Shown one piece after another: positions 25,406-35,857 of a DNA stretch of 64,000 bases. The DNA is from Limonium bicolor (taxonomy: Eukaryota; Streptophyta; Magnoliopsida; Caryophyllales; Plumbaginaceae). Both the position numbers and the translations under genes were made by a program. The stretch spans positions 300,710,167 to 300,774,166 of the forward strand of contig CM041779.1 of NCBI GenBank assembly GCA_023374045.1, in the 5' to 3' direction. A model generated the notes under the pieces. That model did not search any database and had not been told where the DNA came from. It saw nothing but the letters and a program-made list of their open reading frames with translations. Position 1 is the stretch's first letter. Each line of letters starts with the position of its first letter.

Positions 25406-27354
25406 TCAACTGAGCGTCTCGCACCTCGTCAACCAAGCTAGAAGAAGCGAGTGTGCTCGACGACTCAGGGCGTCGGCTACAACGTTTGCCTTCCCTTCTT
25501 TATATTGGAGGTTGCTGTCGTAGTCTAATAGGAACTCCATCCACCTCCTCTGTCTTAGATTCAGTTCTTTCTGGGTGAATACATACTGCAAACTTTTGTG
25601 GTCAGAGTAGATGGTGATGCTTACCCCATAGAGATAGTGTCGCCATATCTTCAAGGCGAAGACAATGGCTCCTAACTCTAAATCATGTGTCGGGTAATTC
25701 TCCTTATGCTTTTTCAGCTGGCAAGAAGCATAGGCTACTACCTTGCCATGCTGCATGAGTACGCATCCCATGCCCTTGCCCGATGCATCACAATACACCT
25801 CAAATCCCTCCGTGCCCTCTGGAAGTGTGAGAATTGGCGCTGAGGTCAATGAGTCTTTTAGTTTCTGGAAGGATACCTCGCACTCGTTTGTCCATACAAA
25901 CGGTGCATCTTTCTTCATCAATGACGTCATGGGCTTAGCGACTTTTGAGAAGTCCTTTACAAACCTCCGGTAATAACCGGCTAAACCAAGAAAGCTCTGG
26001 ATGTCGGTAACAGTCTTAGGTCTAGGCCATGATCGCACTGCTTCGATTTTGGATGGGTCTACTGAAATGCCCGCGCTCGAGATGACATGACCGAGGAATG
26101 ATACCTGATCTAGCCAAAACTCGCATTTGGAGAACTTCGCATACAGCTGGTTCTCGCGCAGTGTCTCAAGTACTCTTCTCAAGTGGTTTTCATGCTCTTC
26201 TGGTGACTTCGAATACACAAGGATGTCGTTGATGAATACTACTACTGAAGTGTCCAGCTGATCACTGAATAACCGATTCATTAGGTCCTTGAATTTGGCT
26301 GGTGCGTTAGACAAAACGAATGGCATCACCGTGAATTCGTAGTGGCCATATCTTGTTCGGAATGCTGTTTTCTCAATATCTTGCTCTTTGATGGCAATTT
26401 GGTGATATTCGGATCGGAGATCAATCTTAGAAAAGACCGAAGCTCCCTTCAACTGGTCGAACAGGTCGTCGATGCGTGGCAATGGATATTTGTTCTTTAC
26501 AGTGACCGCATTCAATTCGCGGTAGTCGATGCAGAGGCGGAGACTACCGTCCTTCTTCTTCACGAAGAGAACCGGTGCTCCCCAGGGTGATACACTCGGG
26601 CGTATAAACCCTTTGTCGAGTAGATCACGTAGCTGCTCTTTCATCTCTGTCATTTCTGCTGGTGCCATATGGTATGGAGCCCTAGCAATGGGACCAGTAC
26701 CCGGTACGAGGTCGATTTCAAACTCTACTGCTCTCTGTGGTGGCATATCAGGTAGCTCTTTCGGAAATACATCAGGGAATTCTGAGACTACTGCCACATC
26801 ATCACTGAATTCTGGATCTCTCTCTAGATCTTGCACATGGCATAAATACACTTCATGTCCTTTTCTGAGCTCCCGGTACATTGCCATAGCGGAGATGACT
26901 GTAGTTGAAGGCTCCCTTGGTCTCTGGCGGTATGAAACAGTGACCCTAGATGGACTCTTGAGCAGTAATCGGTGCTCGGCGCATAGGATCCGTCCTTTGT
27001 GCCGCTCCAACTAGTTCATTCCAATTATCAAGTCGAATCCCAATCCGTTGAATTCAATGAAGGAAATGGGAAACGCTTCACCTTTGATTTTAATGGAAGC
27101 TGTGTGGTAATACTTAGTACACTTTACCCGCTCCTTCGACGGAAGAGTAACCAGGAAATTGGGTAACTCATCTGCGTCTAGCCCCAACCTTGTAGCGAAT
27201 GATGGCAATACAAAGGTGTGAGAGGCGCCGGAGTCGAATAATACTGAGGCTTCGATGCCGTTTACTGGGAATGTTCCCGTTAGAATGGTGCCGCTCTTGC
27301 CGGCTTGTTCTTCGGTGAGGATGCTCAGGTTACCTTCGGTACCGAGTCCACAAC
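25406..27354 (-). pseudogene. pol of C, 5' part: protease, reverse transcriptase, RNase H, broken
   Basis: The exon starts at 27354 after acceptor AATAG and keeps the Gag frame. Protease has the DSGASHTF site (Asp codon 27235-27233). After IIGMN a TAG (27013-27011) replaces an expected Trp codon, then the frame is open for 534 codons. RT motifs are [27 protein letters not shown] and FINDILVYS. The first Asp of the FxDD catalytic pair is Asn (codon 26230-26228), which should abolish polymerisation. DLRSEYHQI and the V in MPFVL also depart from the usual Gly residues. RNase H has [24 protein letters not shown] and [10 protein letters not shown] frameshift near 25450 ends the frame at 25406, ahead of integrase. 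Confidence 0.95.
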
Positions 27355-28424
27355 CTATTGATTCATGAGATGATAAGTAAAGATGGTGGAACGCAAGTGG
27401 AATTTAATAACCAACACTGCTTTTATTGAATAACCAACCATCATACATATTGTGTCTCTAATACACGTTACTACTGGATTACATGCTACTACAAGATTAA
27501 TACTTTCTAAAGGTAAGGTTCAGGCGTCCTGGTTTCATGTGGGTGGCATTGATTATTCCCGGTGGTGCCGTATTTAACTTGATCTTCTGGATCCCGTGAT
27601 ACAGCAACCTTGACTTTCCACCCATGATTAGGACATCTCCTGATCTCAATACCAATTTCTCTGCGAGGTCTACACGCTTCTGCTGGCTATACAAAAATAC
27701 GGCGTCGTCACCAATGGACCAAGACACTACGGGCACTCCTAGTTCAAGAGATTCCACTGTCTCATCCTTATCTTGGTGCAAGCCAAGTCGTCCTTCTTTC
27801 TCATAGAAGTTGATGATACATAGATCTGCTTCAAGTGCAGGGATTGGTTCATCTTCATACTGTTATGCAACCTCTACAGCTTGTGTACCAAGCGTTTGGA
27901 ATTATGAGGGTATTGCTGGAGGTGTGGCTCCGTCTCCTGCTCGCGTTGTTTGGTATGTCTTGGTATAAGGGTTCCAATCCTTTCCCAAGCACATCATTTT
28001 CAGCTTCATTGTAGCTCCACCGGGGAATTCGGGTGTATAAAATCCTCCTGGACCCATTCCTAACTCGTTGCATCATCGGATGATTGAAACTTGTGCTTCG
28101 GGTGTCAGGTATCCTTTTAATAAGATCATACCTGGGCGGATGACCTGACACTGATTGTTGTTGAAGTGGTGAGTGGCGATGTCGGTCTCTTCATGAGGTG
28201 AGTTCGAAGGTATCGGGTAACAAATAAGGAATTTCCCTAAGGTGGTAATCACATCTAGAGTGAGTTCTAGGCTTACTAATTCATTTCATGCTTAATACGT
28301 GCTTCCATGTTACTTACTCATGCTCAATTTCATACTTCAAGTACTTACGCTTTCATACTCCCATTCATACAATTACTTTAATACTTAGTCATGCTCTTCA
28401 AGGATTAAAGGTTACGGTAGTTAC
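27355..28424 (-). other. Intron 3 of C gag-pro-pol (1070 bp), contains the AlkB frame
   Basis: The donor is CCGG/GTAACT (first intron base 28424) and the acceptor ATCAATAG/GTTG (last base 27355). Splicing joins a split codon (G/GT) and continues in frame from the zinc-knuckle exon into protease. Without splicing, Gag would stop at 28405, a few codons into the intron. Splice sites are inferred from consensus and frame, not from transcripts. Confidence 0.7.
27497..28285 (-). pseudogene. AlkB-like 2-oxoglutarate/Fe(II) dioxygenase carried by element C
   Basis: AlkB proteins remove methyl groups from nucleic-acid bases by oxidation, using Fe(II) and 2-oxoglutarate. The minus-strand frame shows RPGMILLKGYL (about 28130), GPGGFYTPEF (about 28055), MKLKMMCLGKDW and CIINFYEKEGRLGLHQDKDE. 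The last contains the HxD iron ligands (His 27778-27776, Asp 27772-27770). LRSGDVLIMGGKSRLLYHG follows, with the third ligand His 27598-27596. The end is PGRLNLTFRKY with the RxxxxxR 2-oxoglutarate motif (Arg 27526-27524 and 27508-27506), then stop 27499-27497. All catalytic residues are present. In-frame stops are TGA 28075-28073, TAA 27904-27902 and TAA 27865-27863, each explicable by one C-to-T change. The frame is open upstream to 28285 with no clear ATG, suggesting entry by splicing. It resembles plant ALKBH1-type proteins more than viral AlkB domains. This is from motif memory, not a search. Confidence 0.88.
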
Positions 28425-29893
28425 CCGGGCCGGACTTAGTCCCGGTCCCATCACGGTCGATGATGTGTAAGGCCGGCTGCCTCTGCGGTGCGCCCTTCTG
28501 CGGACCTCGGGATCCCTGTCCCTGTGAGGTATGCTGGGCATGAGCATCGCCAGTTGCAGCTTCCTTGCCCTCACGCTGCTTGTAGCCCTGATAGTTGCCC
28601 TTGGGCTTAGAGTTTTCTGGGCATGCATTGGCACGGTGCCCCGGCTTCTGGCAAGTGTAGCAGTGGATCTCCCTTCCTTGGCAATCTGTGTCGGGATGAT
28701 CCTTATTGCAGTTTCGGCATATGTAGCTGCGGCCATCAGATTGGTTCTTGCCTTGACCAAATCCAGAACCTATAGCTTCCAAGTTAGCAAGGTTCAGTAT
28801 ACTTACAATACTCTATATACATACAAATTCACAAGTGTACTAATTCGATTTCGGTTCTTACCCCTGTAGGGCTGAGACCTCAGTGGCTTCGCTGCCACTG
28901 GTGCGGTGTAGGCAATCTGTAACGGTTCAGCTGCCTTGCCCTTCTCAGTATGGGCACCGCCGTCTCCGGAAGTGTTCTTCTGATGGGAATGCTTCCCCTT
29001 CCTCTTCTTCCAAGGTTTGGATTGGTTTTGATCATCGGAGGGGTTACCTTTGCCGCTCACCTTGGGCTTCAGCGCTTGCTCCTCATCTCTTAGCTGGCAG
29101 GTGATCCCAACTCGAGATGCAGTGTGGTAACACTCCTGAATTACTTAGGCATTAGGTTACACTTACATACGGGAATACTAATTTACATTACTCATGGCTT
29201 TTAAGGGTTCAGCTTGTTTACCTGAAGGGAGGTAAACCGTGTGAAGCCCATGCCATACCGGAGTCGATGGCTCAATCCGCCATAGAAGCGGTCGACCAAG
29301 ACTTGGCCGGTATACCCAAGGTCGGGTAGAAGTCGGAGAAGAGAGGTGAAGGTGCGGTAATATTCATCAACCGTCATCTTCTCGGTCATTTTTAGTGCAT
29401 CGAGCTCAAGCCTTTTCTTGGTCTTGACATGCTCGGGGTAGTACTTAGATCGGAGGAGAGAGGTGAATGCTTCCCATCCGAATGCTGGGTCTGCAACGTG
29501 CTCGGCCTTAACAAGCTTCCACCAGTCCATAGCCGCGTCTTTGAGGTAGTACGCAGCTATCCTCACTCGAACTCCAGCGGGAGTCTCAAGTGTCTCAAAG
29601 GCCGTCTCCATCTCGGAGAGATAAGCCTCGAGTTTGGCGGGGTCGCTCTCGCCTCTAAAGCATGGAGGTCGAAGGTCGGCGACTGCTTTTACCCAATTTG
29701 TTTCTCGGGGATAAGGTGGGTTGGGCTGCTGCTGTTGCTGCTGCTGTTGTTGAGTTTGTTGTGTTTGCTGTACAGTAGTGATTACATCCGGTAGCATCTG
29801 TGCTACCGTGGCGGCGACGATTTCAGCTATCGTCTGCGCGCTTGGTCTGTCACTAGTCCCTCCTCTGGGATGACCTGGACCTCGTCCTGACAT
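28425..29893 (-). CDS. Gag of element C, three exons (430 codons up to the protease junction)
   Basis: Gag forms the virus-like particle and packages the RNA. Exon 1 (29893-29222) starts MSGRGPGHPRGG about 225 bp after the LTR. It has a Gln-rich run near residue 45 and the retrotransposon Gag core (DAAMDWWKLV, SKYYPEHVKTKKRLELDALK, MTVDEYYRTFTSLL). Exon 2 (29135-28862) continues with ECYHTASRVG and a Lys-rich, probably nucleic-acid-binding linker. Exon 3 (28769-28425) holds two zinc knuckles, CRNCNKDHPDTDC and CYTCQKPGHRANAC. The introns at 29221-29136 and 28861-28770 are 86 and 92 bp, start GT and end AG, and keep the frame. Intron retention would truncate Gag. The joined frame has no internal stop, in contrast to pol and AlkB. 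Entry into pol requires removal of intron 3. Confidence 0.85.
28770..28861 (-). other. Intron 2 of C gag (92 bp)
   Basis: Donor AGGG/GTAAGA, acceptor GCTATAG/GTTCT. Phase 1, splitting a Gly codon. Element A has an intron-like acceptor (AATAG/GC) at the equivalent place before its knuckle exons. Confidence 0.7.
29136..29221 (-). other. Intron 1 of C gag (86 bp)
   Basis: Donor CTTCAG/GTAAAC, acceptor TAATTCAG/GAGTG, phase 0. A CTAAT-type branch candidate lies about 20 bases before the acceptor. Reading through gives a stop seven codons into the intron. Confidence 0.7.
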
Positions 29894-30086
29894 CTGAACA
29901 AGTGTGGATTACATTAGATGTCGTGATACTATGACCTCATGGTCTTGATTCAAACAATGGTATCGTCTTTGCAGACGTCAAGGGTATCCGCTGTTAACAA
30001 CGGTAGTTCCTAGTTAGGTTTCTAAGTATCCGTCTTAAGACGGTTGAAATCCTAACTCGGTAATCACTTCACTTAGGATTCTAATC

Positions 30087-30114
30087 ATCAGAGCGAGACT
30101 TCACTCTGATACCA
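30087..30114 (-). promoter_or_regulatory. Primer binding site and overlapping stem-loop of element C
   Basis: The minus strand reads TGGTATCAGAG (30114 downward), matching initiator tRNA-Met, five bases after the LTR end at 30120. ATCAGAGTGA pairs with TCGCTCTGAT across a four-base loop, so half of the PBS is in a stem. The leader 30086-29894 holds no further motif I recognise. Confidence 0.85.
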
Positions 30115-30119
30115 CTTTT

Positions 30120-33100
30120 TGTAACACCCCAACCGCTAATCCTTCCATTATCCTCTAATCACTCCCATACTTACCTCACTCGCAGCGGAATACTCACTTA
30201 CTCCCGGCGGGTGATACAACGCCGTTAACCATCCAATGGTTAACAAGGCTACTACTACTTACCGTGTCGGTCTGATGATTAGAATAAACCAAATACATAC
30301 TTACCTTACAATACCAAATACTTACTTACATTTGATTACCGAGTATACGGAATATATGAATTACATTCCATGACTACTTCCCATAAATGAAGAGTTTATA
30401 CATCCTCTCCTTACTATCCAATCAAGATTTCAATATCCAAAAGGTGTACCACATGGTACACAGGCTACTCAAAACGGCCTAACCGTGTACAACTCGGTAC
30501 ACTATTCCAGTCCTACTACTACATCCCAAAAAGAATCACATCACGTCCTTACCCTACCGTCGCGCCTCGCGGGTACCTGTGGAGTAAAAACATTCCCTCT
30601 AGGGGGTCAGCTTACGCTGCATATGATAACCGCATACCCCGCGTGCTAGCGAGGGTACGCCAACTAATTGGTCGAGTACATGCGGTTCGTTTCATTCATA
30701 CATACATACATGCTTTATACAATACAATACAATACATTCCATACACAAGGCATACATACATACAATACATACATACAATACATACAAGGAAGACAATTCA
30801 AGTCAACCATTCATACTTACCGAATACTCACTGCATTACGGAGATACAATCCTCCAATACATACAAAGGTCTTGTTAGCCTCATTACACACCCGGGTTAA
30901 TCGGGTGTTCAATACTCTTTTACTCCGGGTGAATGACTTACAATAGTCAAGACCAATACAAATACAATACTTACTTCTTACATACTTTACTTCCAGTCAA
31001 GTCGGTATGACCTCCGGGCAGGGATTACTACATCCCACCACCGGGCTTTAAGGTGGCCCACTAATCCAGGATGCTACCCATTCAAGGGGATTGGTCCAAG
31101 GAAAAGATTATAGCCAGGATTCGGATCCAACCTCTTGTGTCTCCTTATCCTCACGCGTGGCCGAAACTATATCGGACTTCTACTCATTCCATTTTACTCA
31201 TTACTCAAGTTAGGAGTTAGAATGTTAGGAATTAGTAGAAGTCGGTACTTCGTATCCATACATACATACAATACACAAGAACACAATACTTACACGTACT
31301 TCTCATTTCCATTCATTCATTTCATGAATTATACAAACTAATTGTTCAAGAAGATACAACAAGAACAAATAGTTCAAACACAATTAAGTGCAATATAAGT
31401 CCGATTCGTGCATTTATCTTATTGGTGATCACATAAGCACACAAATCGGGGTAACCAAGTTAGGATACAGGGCATGAAGAAATCATACCGTTCACCGTCG
31501 TATACGTACTACCGGGTTCCTTCGAGGATCAACTATTTGATTCCTATACATACATGAAGTAGTATGATCAATGACCTATTATTGATCTAACTTACTCCTT
31601 CATTGATACTTTTAATATTTACTTACTACTTCATTAATTTCTTACTTGATTATAAAACCATTCTTTTCTTTACTACTTCTTAGACTTGTTTCCTTACTCA
31701 TTTACTTACTTTCTTACCATTACTACATTACTACTTCATTAATGGTGTATTACTACCTACATATGCTTATATGTGTATAGGCATATATATATGTACATGA
31801 TTACTATAATCATATAATAAAACATTTTTTTTTTGACTCGACCGACCCACCCTGGGTCGGACCCATGGGTCGGTCAACTACAGAGACTTCGATTACCAAA
31901 AATTCCAGTCCGGCCGACCCAGCCAGGGTCGGTCCATTGGGTCGGTCGGTTACAGAAGAAATCCCACTACAAATTTCCACTCGACCGACCCAGGCAGAGT
32001 CGGTCCCCTGGGTCGGTCTGATGCAGAAGCACTTCCGACTACAAATTTCTACTCGACCGACCCAAGCAGGGTCGGTCCCCTGGGTCGGTCGGATGCAGAA
32101 ACTTCCGAGTTTGCAGATTTTCGGGTCGACCGACCCTGCTAGGATCGGTCCTAGGGTCGGTCCAGCCCAGTACCCATTTTAATTACTTATTTTGAACTTC
32201 AAACTCTACTCAATTCACACCCAATCCTTTCCTACTCATTCCCAACATGTTACCACTCATTTTGATGCTCTAAATCACCTTAATTCATCTCCCAAACTTA
32301 CTACTCAATTCCTACACAACTTACACCGATTTTCATCATCTCAATCCAACACTTACATTGGTTTTCTTCACACTAATGCTACAGATTTTGGTTTCCACTA
32401 TCATGCTACAGATTTTTCACTCAACTTCTAACCTCCATTACTTCCTCAACTAATGCTACTCCTAGCATCCAAAATACATTACTCACAACTTATTTCCATC
32501 CCATTTACAACCTCATATCCAAATCTGTTACAAGCTACTGAACCACTCATTTTAACTTTCCAAAATCTGTTCCAAATGTATCTAAGTCCTCAAATTCCTA
32601 GATAAAATTCGACATAGTCTCCCCTATAATTCTTACTTGCTCACACACCATTTCAGCTCACAATTTCCCATTCTCACAACCTGTTTATACAATACATCAT
32701 ATCCACATCTCAACATCACTACAACACAATAAAACAATGTTTTCCCAAGCTTTTAAAACTCATTTAAAAACTTCAAAACTGTTACAATCTCATTACTCAT
32801 CATACTACAATATGCTTACTACTCATTCCTCAATTCGTTACTCATTTTACTACTCCAAAACTGTTACACTACCACATACAAAAAAAGCTCAAGGTAAAGG
32901 TAATTACCTTGTGTTTCTAGTTTTTCTTTTGTTTCTTGCCTTCTTCTTCCTTCTTTCCTTCTCCTTTGTTCTTCCTCACACAATGCACAATACTACAACC
33001 ACCATACCAATACACACTACCATTTAACATTCATTTTTGCACTAACCCTAGAATTTAAATGTTTTAGGGTTTAGAGATGAGTATTACCTTCCAATGAATG

Positions 33101-34115
33101 AATGAAGTTCTTGACTAGCAAGAGAACAATATTCCTAGCCCAACAAGAGAGCCAAAATCGGCTGGAACAAAGAGGGCCAAGAGTTCAAAAACTGAAAATC
33201 CTTATAATGCTAATGAGAGCTAGAAATGGAGGATTTTCGAAATTCTTTTTACCTCAAGATGATAAGGAGGTGAAGGTGCTTCTAATGGTGGACTTGAATC
33301 TTCAAATGGAGAATACCCACCGAAATGAAAGTGGTTGTTTTCGATTTTTGAAAGGATGAAAATGTTCTCCTTTGCAAGAGGATTCCAACTGTATAATTTT
33401 TGTTGGATTTGGAGAAGGTTTGAGTGCTCAAAGAGAGGAGAGAAGTGAGGGGTTTTGTGAGTCTTCTCCTTTCTCCATGGATGTCGCAGGTGCAAGAGGA
33501 AAATAGAGAGAATAGAGAAAGAGAGGGAGATGGGTACGTGAGAGGAAGAGGGAAAAGTGAGGAGAGAGACTTATTTTTACTTTTGTAATTTCTCTCTTTT
33601 TCCTCTTTCCTAGTTTATAGTTTTTTGTCTTCTAGTGTATTAGGAGCTATTAAATAATGAGAGAGGGAGGGGAAATCGGTCCATACCTACCCCCCTCACA
33701 CACAGATTTTAATTCTTTATTTACACATTGGGCATAAAAACTTGTTGTTATTGCAGTTGTACCCCGTATGTCTCGTTTTTTTCCGGTATTGTCTCTAACG
33801 GAGACCCGTTTCCCCTTCCGGAATTTTCTCTCGTTTAATTAATTTTATTGGTTCCCAAGCTTTCACTAATATTTATTAGTGACTATTTAGTTGACCAAAA
33901 CTGTTACGAGTCTATTTGACCCACTTAAAGTCACGTTTTTCCCCCGGTTTTCCTTAAAAAAACCTCTGTTAAGGTTCGTTTATATTATGCTTTATAACCC
34001 ATTTTAAGGTCCGTTTTCTTCGTGATTTGTTCCCTCATATTTATTTAAGTGTAATTAAGCCTTTCAAAATATAATTAGCCTAATTAATCACTATTTTTAA
34101 TTGCGGGGTATTTCA
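30120..34115 (-). repeat. 5' LTR of element C
   Basis: On the minus strand it runs TGAAATACCCC (34115) to GGGGTGTTACA (30120). The hairpin/acceptor motif lies at 30573-30614. The segment 33580-34035 shows many one- to five-base homopolymer or tandem insertions relative to the left copy. Confidence 0.95.
31838..32165. repeat. GACCGACCC palindromic array in 5' LTR of C
   Basis: It has the same five-unit organisation as the left LTR copy. A T-run of 10-11 bases (31824-31834) sits just left of it, which is an A-run on the sense strand. Confidence 0.85.
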
Positions 34116-34120
34116 ATAAC
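34116..34120. repeat. TSD of element C, right copy (ATAAC)
   Basis: Exact match to 19493-19497. Confidence 0.92.
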
Positions 34121-35857
34121 TCCTATTCTACGTGTTCTCAACTTCTGTTGTTCATGGTAATCGGTTGTTCTAGTGTGAATTTGCACTGCTGACCATAGTA
34201 TGGAGTCAACTACTTCCCGTGTTCCATACTCTACTCGTATACATATGTGGGGCACCCTACGGATACATTACTACACTCGTAGAGTCCGTCACACGCCTAT
34301 GTGAAGTATTCTGTTGTCAACTCCTCTTATATTGTCCTATGATACATGCATTCACTGCTTCCCAAACTTAATCAACGGAAATTTGTCCACTGTCTGTATT
34401 TAGTACGAACTTGTTTCCTTCCCTCGGGTTAATACCCTCGGTTATTGAATAGTCATCATGTTGTTCGAAAGTGAACTAGGTATAACTTACCTACTGTGTG
34501 GCTCTGAGGCCGGTGTAGGTCTTCTAGTTTTGCTTTAAAGAAAATCTAAAGTTTAGGAGATATTTGGGCATAAAAGAAGGTTTGAAATAGATATGAGTTT
34601 GGAATAAAATTTGGTTGTGAAAACGGTTTGAAATAAATCTGAGTTTAGAAGAAGGAGTTAGATCTTAAAAGACTTTGTGGTATTTAGAAAGTCTCCACGC
34701 CTTGACAGAGTCTAGCTTCTCACTGACTGGTATATCCTCAAATACAATGGTTAGGCCTCTAAGCCCTTCCAGGTTCCATTCTTCAAATTCTTGGATTCGT
34801 GATCCCATAATTACCTCATTCGCTGTCATGGTACTTTACTACGTACTTCTCTGTTGTTAAAGTCTTCCCGAATAGACCCGTTATAACAACACTTGCCGTG
34901 GCAAGTGCGCCATGCTGGCTAGCTATCAGTTCAACACATACCGGTTGCGGTATTGTTTCCACCCGCACCGTATTCGGTAGCCTTACTGGCTCTACCTTTG
35001 ATTTCCAGCCAGTTAATCAACTTATTGTGCAACTTTTCATTGATCTTTACATGGTAGTCATGATTCAAGGTGCTTCTCTCCTCTTGGAGGCCCCTATGCA
35101 CTTATTGTTCATTCCCACACGTTTACCGTGGTTACTGAGTCTTGACTCTTGTTTAGGAACTACCTCTGCAGTCCTATCGGAGTATATCCCGTAGATGTGC
35201 TCATGATTGTCTGAGTACTGTTAATTAGGTATTGTACTCTCCTCAGCCTTGTAAGTTTGGAGTTCACCCACTCTCGACTTGTTCCTTAGTCGACTAATAC
35301 ACCGTTGGTGGTATTGTCTCACTATTGAGGTCCGTAGACGTGTGTCTCGGGTTTCGCTACTTTTCCATTTTTTCCATTTGTCACACAGGTCATGCTGTCC
35401 TTCATGCTATCCAAGCTGGGTTCTCTCGACTACTAAGCATGTTGACCCATGCTGCCAGAGAATTCGTTCTCCTTAGGTGTAGGATTTGCAATCTCCCTCT
35501 ATTGAGTGCGGGTAATATCATTCAACATGAACCGTCACCGGGATTTCCGGTTCTTAGAATCTACCGTGCGACATGTTCCTTGTTCTTACAGAAACACTTG
35601 ATAACAGCCAGATCGGGTTTTCCCGAGTAAGAGATAACCTTCATCTCTCTAGCGTTCTTTCTCGAGTTATAATACGGGGGTTGTAAAGGGTGGGTATAGA
35701 TATTGTACGTATCCTATACACATGGGGAATGCCTAACTAGCGTATCTCTCACGCTATCACTAAACCCTGAACCCAAAGTTTTAAACTCCTAACTCGGAAT
35801 TTCCTAATCTTGGTATTTCCAGTCATCAGAGTGATACTTCGGTCTGATGCCACCTTT
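34121..35857 (-). other. Leader and 5' internal region of element B, non-coding
   Basis: The minus strand starts AAAAGGTGGCATCAGAC, a mutated Met-tRNA primer site (about 35854-35843). Several leader blocks match element G at 59599-59812 and 63711-63780, for example GATAGCGTGAGAGATACGCTAGT and GATCTGGCTGTTAT. No sense-strand frame of note. The plus-strand frames at 35279-35630 are antisense. Confidence 0.7.

Larger units (their letters stand above)
19498..34115 (-). mobile_element. Element C: Ty3/gypsy chromovirus (Tekay/Del-like) carrying AlkB
   Basis: A 14.6-kb element in minus orientation. The order is 5' LTR (34115-30120), PBS, gag exons (29893-28425), intron holding AlkB (28424-27355), protease-RT-RNase H (27354-25406), integrase and chromodomain (25405-23986), two PPTs, 3' LTR (23476-19498). 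LTRs are 3996 and 3979 bp and differ by roughly 2% over the first ~480 bp compared by eye. Long LTRs, a Met-tRNA primer site and a C-terminal chromodomain match the Tekay/Del branch of plant chromoviruses. Gag is open, but pol and AlkB are broken, so this copy cannot move by itself. Confidence 0.95.

Noticed and set aside
27497..27781. Treating the 94-residue frame starting at 27781 as a complete small gene
   Set aside because: Its apparent start is a TTG codon in the middle of the AlkB domain. The domain clearly extends upstream across two in-frame stops.
35325..35630. 101-residue plus-strand frame in B, with a relative at 63646-63954 (-)
   Set aside because: Both are antisense to the conserved non-coding leader shared by B and G. 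The similarity reflects conserved DNA, not a protein.
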